In this document: in pieces, positions 9,269 through 17,172 of the stretch | Layout of the letters: every line of letters begins with the position of its first letter | How positions within the stretch are numbered: the stretch's first letter is position 1 | DNA from: Dokdonella sp. | GTDB taxonomy: Bacteria > Pseudomonadota > Gammaproteobacteria > Xanthomonadales > Rhodanobacteraceae | Assembly (NCBI GenBank): GCA_023228465.1 | Contig: JALOBC010000001.1 | Span: 159,254-223,253, forward strand | DNA length: 64,000 nt | Reading direction: 5' to 3' | Translations under genes and position numbers: made by a program | The notes under the pieces: model-generated | Told to the model about the DNA's origin: nothing | The model's input: the letters and a program-made list of their open reading frames with translations, nothing else | Database searches by the model: none

Positions 9269-9559
9269 CTATTGTACGGACGTGTCGAAGGCGCGTTCAA
9301 GTCGCGCGTCGAGGGCGCGCAGTTGCTCGGCCAGGCGGGCGCTGCGTGCGCGCTCGGCAAGCAGTTCGTGGCTGGCATTGAGGGCAGCCATGATCGCGAA
9401 GCGATCCATGCTGGCCGTGCGCATGCTGGTGCGCATCTCGCGCATGCGCGCATCGAGGTGGCGCGCGGCGGCCAGCAGGCCGGCCTGCTCCTCGGCCGCG
9501 CAGGCAATCAGGAACTCACGGTCGAGGATGCTGACCGCCACGGGCTCATTGCTGCTCAT
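9269..9559 (-). CDS. zapA: Cell division protein ZapA
   Basis: ZapA cross-links FtsZ protofilaments at the Z-ring. The 96-residue product has the ZapA opening VAVSILDREFLIACAAEE, then the LLAAARHLDARMREMR helix and MDRFAIMAALNASHELL, followed by a coiled-coil end. The ATG with GGAGA seven bases upstream was chosen. An ATG at 9586 that overlaps the stop of the preceding gene (ATGA) would add nine residues and allow translational coupling. The end of this gene carries the promoter of the 6S RNA. Confidence 0.9.
   Translation of the reverse strand: MSSNEPVAVSILDREFLIACAAEEQAGLLAAARHLDARMREMRTSMRTASMDRFAIMAALNASHELLAERARSARLAEQLRALDARLERAFDTSVQ
9271..9300 (-). promoter_or_regulatory. Promoter of 6S RNA inside the zapA 3' end
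   Basis: On the minus strand TTGAAC and TACAAT are 18 bases apart. The -10 box overlaps the last codons of zapA and its stop. The first transcribed base would be near 9264, exactly where the 6S closing stem begins. Confidence 0.6.
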
Positions 9560-9582
9560 CGGATTCTCCGCGCCGGGCGTGC

Positions 9583-9801
9583 TCATGGCGTGTTCTGCTC
9601 CAGTGACTTCAGCCGCTCGATCATCGCCTCGACCCGCGAGCGCGCCTGTTCGTTGCGCGCCAGCAACTGCGCGCGTTCGCTGGCGAGCTGGGCGCGGCTC
9701 TGGCGCAGGCTGCGGTTTTCTTCCTGCAGCGTCGTGCAAAGCGCGAGCAGCCGCTCGACGCGTGCACCCAGCGCAGCGAATGCGTCTTCCGGCGTGGTCA
9801 T
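9583..9801 (-). CDS. Short coiled-coil protein, TIGR02449 type
   Basis: This 72-residue protein is almost wholly one coiled coil: LGARVERLLALCTTLQEENR, then SLRQSRAQLASERAQLLAR and VEAMIERLKSLEQ. Genes of this size and composition (TIGR02449 family) precede zapA in many gammaproteobacteria, and a role in cell division like ZapB has been suggested by analogy only. The stop overlaps a possible upstream start of zapA, so the two genes are tightly linked. It begins about 80 bases upstream of the end of the large sensor gene on the same strand. Confidence 0.8.
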   Translation of the reverse strand: MTTPEDAFAALGARVERLLALCTTLQEENRSLRQSRAQLASERAQLLARNEQARSRVEAMIERLKSLEQNTP

Positions 9802-9880
9802 GCGCGCGAATATAGCAAAGGCATGCGCGGGTTTGTGGGTCGTCGCGCCGCACGCGCGGCAAACGTGCCGGGTCAGGCTG

Positions 9881-12800
9881 TCATCCGGCCGGCTGCCTGG
9901 ATGGCACCTCGTTGCCCGCGGCGTGCCGGCGCAGGAAGGCCAGGCAGCGGCCGGGCGGCAGCGGGTAGGACAGCCAGTGTCCCTGGATCTCATCGCAGTC
10001 CTGTTCGCGCAGGTACTCGACCTGCTCGACGCGTTCCACGCCCTCGGCGATCACGTTCAGGCCCAGCGCATGCGCCATCATGATGATGGTCGCCGTAATG
10101 GCCTCGTCGTCGGGATCGCTGGTGATGTCACCCACGAATTCGCGGTCGATCTTGAGGGTGTCGATCGGCAGGCGGCGCAGGTAGCTGAGCGAGGAATAGC
10201 CGGTACCGAAGTCGTCGATGGCGAGGCTGACACCCACCGCCTTGAGCTCGCGCAGCGTCGTGATGGAGCGCTCGGGATCGGCCATCAGCATGCTTTCGGT
10301 CAGTTCCAGCTCGATCCGGTTGGGTGGCAGTGCATAGTGCGCCAGCACCTCGCGCAGGTGCCCGATCAGGTTACCGCGCAGGAGCTGGGCGACCGAGACG
10401 TTGATCGACATGGACAGATGCCTGAGGCCCGCCGCCTGCCAGGCCGCCAGCTGCGCGCACGCCTGTTCGACGACCCAGTTGCCAATCTCGATGATGAGTC
10501 CGGATTCCTCGGCGATCGGGATGAATACGCCCGGCGCCACGTCGCCGAATTCCGCGCTGCGCCAGCGCAGCAGGGCTTCGACGCCGGCAATGCGATTGTC
10601 CAGCAGCGACATCCGCGGCTGGTAGGCCAGCGAAAGTTCGCTGCGCTCGAGCGCCTTGCGCAACGCGCTGGTGGTGTTGGCGCGCAGGCGTGCCGTGGCA
10701 TCCATCGCCGCGGTGTAGATCATCCATGTCTTGCGGCCGTGATCCTTGGCCTGGTACATGGCGGTGTCGGCGCACTTGAGCAGGTCTGCCGCGGTCTGGC
10801 CGTGGTCCGGGTACAGGCTGATGCCGATCGAGGGCGAGACCACCACCTCCTGGCCGCCTTCCAGCGGCAGCGGCAGCTCGAAGGCGGCGATGATCTTGGC
10901 GGCGACGCGTTCCGCTTCACTGGCGTCGGCCACGTCGTCCAGCACGACGGTGAACTCGTCGCCACCGAGGCGGGCGATGGAATCGCCCTCGCGTACGATC
11001 TGGCGCAGGCGGTGGCCGATCGCGCGCAACACGCGGTCGCCGGTGGCGTGGCCCATCGAGTCGTTGATGTGCTTGAAGCGGTCGAGGTCGAAGAACAGCA
11101 CCGCCATCTTGCGGTTGCCGCGTGATTCGCGGGCGATGGCGTTGGCAATGCGGGCACTCAGCAGGGTACGGTTCGGCAGGCCGGTCAGCGCGTCGTAGTT
11201 GGCGAGATAGCGCAGCTCCTGCTCGGCGCGCTTGCGTTCGGTGATGTCGGCGATGACCGCCACGTAGTGCGTGCGGGCACCGCTGGCGTCGCACACCTCG
11301 GTGAACTTCGACCAGCTCAGGAACTCGCGATCGTCCTTGCGCCGCAGCCACAGTTCGCCGCGCCAGTAACCGCCGCGCGCAAGTGCGCCGGCCACCGCGC
11401 CGAAGTCGTCGCCCGGATGTTCGGCGCCGTGCAGCAGCGCGATGCCACGTCCGACAATCTCGTCCTGGCGCCAGCCGGTGATGTGGGTGAAGGCGGCGTT
11501 GACGGTCAGGAAGCGGAAGCCGAGGTCGGTGACGGCGACCGCTTCGGCCATGCTTGCAAACACGCCATGCGCGACGCGCCGCTCGTGTTCGGCCGCTCGC
11601 GCCGCCGTCACGTTGCGCGTGGTCCCGCACACGCGCACTGCGCGTCCGGCGGCGTCTCGCGCCACGGTCTTGCCGCGCACCAGGAGCCAGGACCATTCGT
11701 TGCTGCGGTTGCGCAGCCGGCATTCCAGTTCGAACTGGGGACTGCTGCCTTCCAGGTGCTCGCGCATGACTTGCTCGAAAACCTTGCGGTCGTCGCTGTG
11801 CAGGCGGGCAAGGAAGTCCTCCACCGTGATGGCGCCGCCGAGCCAGCCGCCGGCATTCACCAGGTCGTCCGAGGTGGTGATCACCACCTCGTTGTCGGCC
11901 ACGTTCCAGTCCCAGAAATCATCGCCCGAGCCCCACAGCGCCAGGCGTAGCCGGTTCTCGCGTTCGGCCAGGTCGTGGCGATGGGCACGCTCCAGCGCGC
12001 GTCGCCGGCGCGCGAGCCGCCAGGCGGCCGCAAGCACCAGCAGGCCGAGCCCCAGCCAGGCCGCGCGCGCGGACGTGCTCGACCACCACGGAGGCAGCAC
12101 GGTCAGGGCCACGCGCGTGGCGCCGGTGGTCTGACTGCCGTCCGCCCCGCTGTTCCGTACTTCGAACAGGTAACGGCCGGGGGCGAGGTTGGTGTAGGTT
12201 GCATCGTGCTCGGTTCCGGCCTGCACCCATTCGTCGTCGAAGCCTTCCAGGCGATAGCTGAAGCGGTTGCGCTCCGGTGCGGCGAAATCCAGCGCCGCGA
12301 ACTCGAAGCTGATGACGTGGCCGGCGGCGGGCATGCGCAGGCTCTCGCCCACCGGCGCGAACAGCTCGGTCTCGGTGCCGATGCGGACTGCCGTGATGGC
12401 CACCGGCACCTGCCGTTGGGTCGTGTCCAGCATGTGCGGCGTGACCAGATTGAGGCCGTTGACGCCGCCGAACACGAGGTCGCCATTGGCCAGTGCCGTG
12501 GCCGCGCCGGCGCTGAACTCCATGCCTTGCAGCCCATCGGCCATGGTGAAGCTGCGAAAGCGGTCGTGCACCTGGTCGAACATCACGATGCCGCGGTTGG
12601 TGCCCAGCCAGATGCGGTTGCTGCGGCTACTGGCGATGGACTGGATGGTGCCGCGAGGCAGCTGCACCCCACGCAGCCAATGGCTGAAGCGCGCGCTGCC
12701 GCCGGCATCGCGTTCGTCCAGGCGCGCCAGGCCGGCGCGCGATGCCAGCCACAGCACGCCATCGCGATCCACGTGCAGGGCGCGCACCGGGCCGGCCGGA

Positions 12801-14470
12801 ATCGCGTGCGGGTCGGCAGCATCATGACGATAGGCGCTCACCGATCCGGTGGGCGGATCGATCCGGCTGAGCCCGGCCACGCCGCCCACCCAGATCGCGC
12901 CCGCGTGATCTTCGGCCAGGGCAAGCACAAGGTCATCGGCCAGGCCGCCGAGGATGCCTTCGCCAGCCTGGGCGCGATAACGGGTCCAGGTGCGGCCCTT
13001 CGGGTCGTAGCGGTCCACGCCCCCGCCTGCCATGCCGATCCACAGGCTGCCATCATGCGCGGCCAGCAGCCGGTGCACGTTCTGCCCGGCCAGGCCGGGA
13101 CCCTGCTCGCCCTCGCGCGCAGGCAGCAGCGTCAGGCGCCGCTGCTGCGGGTCGAGCAGCCCGGTGCCGACATCACTGGCCACCCACACCTGGTGCGATG
13201 CGCTGGCGGCGCTCAGCGCGTACACGGTCAGCTGTTCGGGCTGTGCGAGCGGAGCCGGCTCGATCGTGATGCGGTTGAAATCCTCGAACTGCCCGCTGGC
13301 GGGCACATAGCGGCGCAGGCCGGCACGCACGCCCAGCCACAGGCTGCCATCGTCCGCCTCGGCCAGGGCCTGTACATGGTTGCGGGCACCGAAGCGGTGG
13401 CCGTCGTGGTTGTCCACGAGGTAGCGGAATACCGTGCCTTCGGGCCTGGCCTTGAGCAGGCCATGGTCCGCCGTGCCGACCCACAGCAGGCCGGCCCGGT
13501 CGACCGCCAGCAGGGCGATGCGCGCTTCCGGCAAGCCACCGGGGAGCATGGGCTGGGGCTCCAGCCAGTGGCCGCTGCCATGGTCCGCGGCGAGCACGGC
13601 CAGGCCCGTGTCCGACGCCGCCAGCCACACCTGGCCCAGCGCGTCTTCGACCATCGCCGTGAATGGCGAGCCGTCGGGTCGCGCCGGCCAGACCACGCGC
13701 GCGCTGTCCTCCGTGGTGATCTCGAACACTTGGCCGCCGGCCGCCACCAGCACCCGGTCGAGGTGGTCCACCAGCACGGCACGTGGGTCGTTGAAGGTGG
13801 CTGGCGCCACGCGTTCCAGCGCATCGGCATCCGCTGGCAGGCGCCACAGGCCACTGGAAGCGGCCAGCCAGAGCGTGCCGTCGGTGCCGAGGCAGGCCTT
13901 GTGCACGAAGGTCACGCCGGTGGCACCCGCCGGGATCACCAGGCGCCGGCGCTCGCGTCCGTCCGCCGGATCGAGCAGGATCAGGTCGGCGTTGCTGCCG
14001 ACCCACAGCCCACGGCCAGGATCGAAAAGCAGCATCTGGATGCCTGCCGGCAGTTCCGCGGAGCCCTGCAGCGCGATGGTTTGAAAGCTGCCCACCCCCG
14101 GCACATGCCGGATCAGGCCGAGGGCACGCGTACCGATCCACAGGTTGCCGGCGGCGTCTTCGGCGAGGGCCGACACCGGGCCATCCGGCGCGTTGCCACC
14201 GGCTTGCGTGAACTCACGGAAGGCATAACCGTCGTACTGTTGCAGCCCGCTCGAGGTGCCAACCCAGACGAATCCGGTACGGTCCTGCAGGAAGGCACCA
14301 ATGCTGTTCTGCGCCAGGCCCTGCTCGGTGGTGATCGCTTCGAAGCGGTAGTCGCGCCAGACCGCGTCGGCCCGACTTGCAGCGGGCCACACCAGCAGCA
14401 CCAGAGCGAACACCAGCCACCCTTGCCGGATCGACAACTTCCCCGCCTGCCTTGAAGAGACGCTGCCCAT
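9881..14470 (-). CDS. Propeller-Y_Y_Y-PAS-PAS-GGDEF-EAL cyclic-di-GMP sensor protein
   Basis: This 1,529-residue membrane protein probably makes or degrades cyclic di-GMP in response to an envelope signal. A signal sequence (about 1-33) is followed by two-component-type beta-propeller repeats with many WVGTxxGL and LWIGTRALGL units (to about 700), a Y_Y_Y domain (about 740-780), one membrane helix (about 797-820) and two PAS domains (about 828-955 and 965-1080). The GGDEF motif is at 1169-1173, with an intact RxxD inhibitory site (REGD) five residues before it. The EAL domain starts near 1265, with EALLR at 1298, ELTES, DDFGTGYSSL and EGVE. Both catalytic sites look intact, so its net activity cannot be told. 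The start was chosen at MGSVSSRQAGK before the hydrophobic stretch. Confidence 0.93.
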   Translation of the reverse strand: MGSVSSRQAGKLSIRQGWLVFALVLLVWPAASRADAVWRDYRFEAITTEQGLAQNSIGAFLQDRTGFVWVGTSSGLQQYDGYAFREFTQAGGNAPDGPVSALAEDAAGNLWIGTRALGLIRHVPGVGSFQTIALQGSAELPAGIQMLLFDPGRGLWVGSNADLILLDPADGRERRRLVIPAGATGVTFVHKACLGTDGTLWLAASSGLWRLPADADALERVAPATFNDPRAVLVDHLDRVLVAAGGQVFEITTEDSARVVWPARPDGSPFTAMVEDALGQVWLAASDTGLAVLAADHGSGHWLEPQPMLPGGLPEARIALLAVDRAGLLWVGTADHGLLKARPEGTVFRYLVDNHDGHRFGARNHVQALAEADDGSLWLGVRAGLRRYVPASGQFEDFNRITIEPAPLAQPEQLTVYALSAASASHQVWVASDVGTGLLDPQQRRLTLLPAREGEQGPGLAGQNVHRLLAAHDGSLWIGMAGGGVDRYDPKGRTWTRYRAQAGEGILGGLADDLVLALAEDHAGAIWVGGVAGLSRIDPPTGSVSAYRHDAADPHAIPAGPVRALHVDRDGVLWLASRAGLARLDERDAGGSARFSHWLRGVQLPRGTIQSIASSRSNRIWLGTNRGIVMFDQVHDRFRSFTMADGLQGMEFSAGAATALANGDLVFGGVNGLNLVTPHMLDTTQRQVPVAITAVRIGTETELFAPVGESLRMPAAGHVISFEFAALDFAAPERNRFSYRLEGFDDEWVQAGTEHDATYTNLAPGRYLFEVRNSGADGSQTTGATRVALTVLPPWWSSTSARAAWLGLGLLVLAAAWRLARRRRALERAHRHDLAERENRLRLALWGSGDDFWDWNVADNEVVITTSDDLVNAGGWLGGAITVEDFLARLHSDDRKVFEQVMREHLEGSSPQFELECRLRNRSNEWSWLLVRGKTVARDAAGRAVRVCGTTRNVTAARAAEHERRVAHGVFASMAEAVAVTDLGFRFLTVNAAFTHITGWRQDEIVGRGIALLHGAEHPGDDFGAVAGALARGGYWRGELWLRRKDDREFLSWSKFTEVCDASGARTHYVAVIADITERKRAEQELRYLANYDALTGLPNRTLLSARIANAIARESRGNRKMAVLFFDLDRFKHINDSMGHATGDRVLRAIGHRLRQIVREGDSIARLGGDEFTVVLDDVADASEAERVAAKIIAAFELPLPLEGGQEVVVSPSIGISLYPDHGQTAADLLKCADTAMYQAKDHGRKTWMIYTAAMDATARLRANTTSALRKALERSELSLAYQPRMSLLDNRIAGVEALLRWRSAEFGDVAPGVFIPIAEESGLIIEIGNWVVEQACAQLAAWQAAGLRHLSMSINVSVAQLLRGNLIGHLREVLAHYALPPNRIELELTESMLMADPERSITTLRELKAVGVSLAIDDFGTGYSSLSYLRRLPIDTLKIDREFVGDITSDPDDEAITATIIMMAHALGLNVIAEGVERVEQVEYLREQDCDEIQGHWLSYPLPPGRCLAFLRRHAAGNEVPSRQPAG

Positions 14471-14592
14471 TGGCGCCCTGTTGACGACCGCTGTGGGCCA
14501 GTGTAGGCAAACGGCCGCGCCGGCGCCACGTGCGCGCCCGCGGCCACCGCGTGCTGATAAACTGCCAGCACCGGCATTGGTGCCCACGAGAC

Positions 14593-15144
14593 ATGTCGAG
14601 CGATCTTCCCACCCACGCCGAACTCGCGCGCTCGCTTGCGGCTTCGGGACTCGGCGTCAACGCCAGCGACCTGCATGGGTCATTGAGTGGCTTCCTGTGC
14701 GTGGGCGGGCACGCCGATCCCGGCGACTGGCTGAATGCCTTGCAGCTCGATGGCGAGGCCCCGGCCCCGGCCTGCGCGGCAATCCTCGGGCAGCTCTATC
14801 GAAGCTGCCGCGCGCAGTTCGGCAACAGCTGCGTGGATGTCGTGCCATTGCTTCCGGGCGACGACGCGCCGCTGGCCCGACGCGCCGCGGCACTGGCCGA
14901 GTGGTGCCGCGGATTTCTTGGTGGTTGTGGCCTGGCCGGCACCCTGGAAGCGCAGGGCCTGAGTGAGGACACGGTCGGCATCCTCGCCGATCTGGGCGCC
15001 ATTGCGGCGACCCACTGCGACACGCTTGGCGGCGACGAGGACGAGCGTGCGTTCATTGGCCTGGTCGAATTCGTGGCCACCGCGGCCGCGCTGCTGCACC
15101 GGGAATCGTGCACCGGCTGGCGCGGCCAACGGCGACTGCACTGA
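14593..15144 (+). CDS. ygfB: YgfB / UPF0149 family protein
   Basis: The 183-residue product is a YecA/YgfB-type helical protein. The conserved parts are HGSLSGFLCVGG near the start, CRGFLGGCGLAG in the middle, and DERAFIGLVEFVATAAALL at the end. Its function is poorly defined; in Pseudomonas YgfB has been tied to regulation of beta-lactam resistance. It directly precedes pepP, as in E. coli ygfB-pepP. An extended -10 (TGATAAACT) about 30 bases upstream may be its promoter. It is divergent from the large GGDEF-EAL gene. Confidence 0.88.
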   Translation: MSSDLPTHAELARSLAASGLGVNASDLHGSLSGFLCVGGHADPGDWLNALQLDGEAPAPACAAILGQLYRSCRAQFGNSCVDVVPLLPGDDAPLARRAAALAEWCRGFLGGCGLAGTLEAQGLSEDTVGILADLGAIAATHCDTLGGDEDERAFIGLVEFVATAAALLHRESCTGWRGQRRLH

Positions 15145-15188
15145 GCCATGCACGCCAGCCACCCACACACGGTCGCCCGGGGCGCAGC

Positions 15189-16505
15189 ATGATCGACCAG
15201 AAGGAATACGCGCGTCGTCGCCGGCAGTTGATGCGCATGGCCGGCACCGATGCGATCGTGATCGTCGGTGCTGCACCGGAGCGGGTGCGCAACAACGACG
15301 CGCACTATCCCTACCGCCAGGACAGCGACTTCCACTACCTGACCGGCTGTGCCGAGCCCAGTGCCGTGCTCGCCCTGGTGCCGGGCCGGGACAGCGGGGA
15401 AACCATCCTCTTCTGTCGCGAACGCGATCCCGAGCGCGAACGCTGGGATGGCCCGCGCCTGGGCACCGAGGGCGCCGTTGCCACGCTGGGCCTGGACGAT
15501 GCCTTCCCCATCGACGACATCGACGACATCCTGCCGGGCCTGATCGAGGGGCGGCGGCGCGTCTACTATCACTTCGGGCGTGACACCGACTTCGACCTCA
15601 AGCTGATCGGCTGGGTCAACCGGGTGCGTGCGCACATGCGCCATGGCGCCACGCCGCCGCATGAGTTCGTCGCCCTCTCGCACCTGTTGCACGACCTGCG
15701 CCTGTACAAGTCGCGGGCGGAGCTGCGCCTGATGCGCAAATCGGCGCGGATTGCCGCCGAGGCGCACGTGCGTGCCATGCGCGCGGTACGCCCGGGCATG
15801 GCCGAGCACCAGGTCGAGGCCGAACTGCTGCATGTGTTCCGCCACCATGGCGCGGTGCCGAGCTACGAGCCGATCGTCGGCGGCGGCGCCAATGCATGCG
15901 TGCTGCACTACCGCGCCAATGATGCCGTGCTTGCCGCCGGCGATCTGCTGCTGGTGGATGCCGGTGCCGAATACCAGTGCTACGCCTCGGATATCACCCG
16001 CACCTACCCGGTCAGCGGACGTTTCACGCCCGCCCAGCGCGCGCTCTATGACCTGGTGCTGGCCGCGCAGCTTGCCGGCATCGAGGAGGTCCGGCCCGGG
16101 CGCTCCTTCGATGCCTTCCACCAGGCCGCGGTGCACGTATTGACCCGTGGCCTGGTCAAGCTGGGCCTGCTGTCCGGCAGCGTGGCCAAGAACCTGCGCG
16201 AGCACAGCTACCGCAAGTTCTACATGCACAAGACCGGCCACTGGCTGGGGCTGGACGTGCACGACGTCGGCGACTACCGCGTCGATGGCGAATTCCGCCT
16301 GCTGGAACCGGGCATGGTGGTCACGGTGGAGCCCGGCCTGTACATGGCGCCTGATCTCAAGGGCGTGCCGGCGGAATATCGCGGCATCGGCATCCGCATC
16401 GAGGACGACGTGGCCGTCACGCGCGGCGAGCCGGAGGTGCTGTCCGCAGGCGTGCCCAAGGAGGCCGATGCCATCGAGGCGCTGATGGCCGCGGGCCGGG
16501 GCTGA
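15189..16505 (+). CDS. pepP: Xaa-Pro aminopeptidase
   Basis: PepP removes N-terminal residues that precede proline, using two manganese ions in a pita-bread fold. The 438-residue length matches E. coli (441). The metal ligands are visible: Asp257 in VDAGAEYQCYASD and the second Asp 11 residues later, the His in GHWLGLDVHD, Glu in TVEPGLY and Glu in GIRIEDDV. The N-terminal creatinase-like domain begins MIDQKEYARRRRQLMRM, which fixed the start. In E. coli the ubiquinone gene ubiH follows, but here a small exported protein gene comes next. Confidence 0.96.
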   Translation: MIDQKEYARRRRQLMRMAGTDAIVIVGAAPERVRNNDAHYPYRQDSDFHYLTGCAEPSAVLALVPGRDSGETILFCRERDPERERWDGPRLGTEGAVATLGLDDAFPIDDIDDILPGLIEGRRRVYYHFGRDTDFDLKLIGWVNRVRAHMRHGATPPHEFVALSHLLHDLRLYKSRAELRLMRKSARIAAEAHVRAMRAVRPGMAEHQVEAELLHVFRHHGAVPSYEPIVGGGANACVLHYRANDAVLAAGDLLLVDAGAEYQCYASDITRTYPVSGRFTPAQRALYDLVLAAQLAGIEEVRPGRSFDAFHQAAVHVLTRGLVKLGLLSGSVAKNLREHSYRKFYMHKTGHWLGLDVHDVGDYRVDGEFRLLEPGMVVTVEPGLYMAPDLKGVPAEYRGIGIRIEDDVAVTRGEPEVLSAGVPKEADAIEALMAAGRG

Positions 16506-16615
16506 AGGCTGCCGCGGGCGGCATGCAGGGTGACGGCGTTCGCGGAAACGCCAGCCCGGATGTGCTTTCATTGGCGGCGACACGCCGGCCCGTGCCGGTA
16601 CCAGGGGGTGTCGTG

Positions 16616-17074
16616 ATGCGTACTGGAACATCCTTGGCCTGGCTGCTCGCCGGCTGTCTCTTCATGAGTGGCCTGCAGGCGCAGGATGCGGCCACCGAAG
16701 CGCGGGTCGCTGCGCAGATGCGTGCCGCGCTGGACGAAGGGCCGCAGGTGCCGGCTGCCCGGTCGGCGCCCGGACAGGAGTTGCCCTGGGAAACGCGGAT
16801 CATGGCCGAGGTGGTGCCGCCGCCGGCGCCCACCGTGCAGGAGGCCGACGGCGCCGGTGCGGTCACGACAGCCCCCGAAGATGGCGTTCCCTTCGATGCG
16901 CTGGCGCGCCTGGTAGGTCACCGCGTGACCATCGTCACGCGCGGCGCCCGCACGCACAAGGGAGTCGTTGCGAGTGCCAACGGCAAGCAGGTGCAGTTGC
17001 AGGTGCGCCGCGCCGGTGGCACCGCGACCTACACCCTGCTTCGCGATCAGGTGATGCGCATCGAAACGCGCTGA
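16616..17074 (+). CDS. Small exported protein with C-terminal SH3/LSm-like segment
   Basis: I do not recognise a named family. The 152-residue product has a signal sequence (SLAWLLAGCLFMSGLQA) that could be cleaved after LQA or, less likely, lipidated at Cys14 of the LAGC sequence. A proline- and alanine-rich linker follows. The last 55 residues, starting near LVGHRVTIVTRGARTHKG and ending YTLLRDQVMRIE, look like a small beta-barrel of LSm/SH3 type. AGGGGGT lies seven bases before the ATG. It follows pepP after 110 bases on the same strand. Confidence 0.75.
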   Translation: MRTGTSLAWLLAGCLFMSGLQAQDAATEARVAAQMRAALDEGPQVPAARSAPGQELPWETRIMAEVVPPPAPTVQEADGAGAVTTAPEDGVPFDALARLVGHRVTIVTRGARTHKGVVASANGKQVQLQVRRAGGTATYTLLRDQVMRIETR

Positions 17075-17172
17075 AGGCATGGCGCCGGCCACGTCGCGGC
17101 ACAAGCCCACTATCATGCAGGGTTTTCCGATCCCGCCCAGGCGGTGTCGACCCTGCTGCCGTGGACGTGCCC

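Noticed and set aside
9272-11125. A 617-codon open frame opposite zapA and the EAL/GGDEF region
   Set aside because: It crosses several real genes on the other strand and has no recognisable domain.
11975-14455. An 826-codon open frame opposite the propeller part of the GGDEF-EAL gene
   Set aside because: Low-complexity product without motifs. The minus-strand protein shows coherent domains across the same bases.
14796-16631. A 611-codon frame opposite ygfB and pepP
   Set aside because: It is the complement of two conserved genes and its product has no family features.
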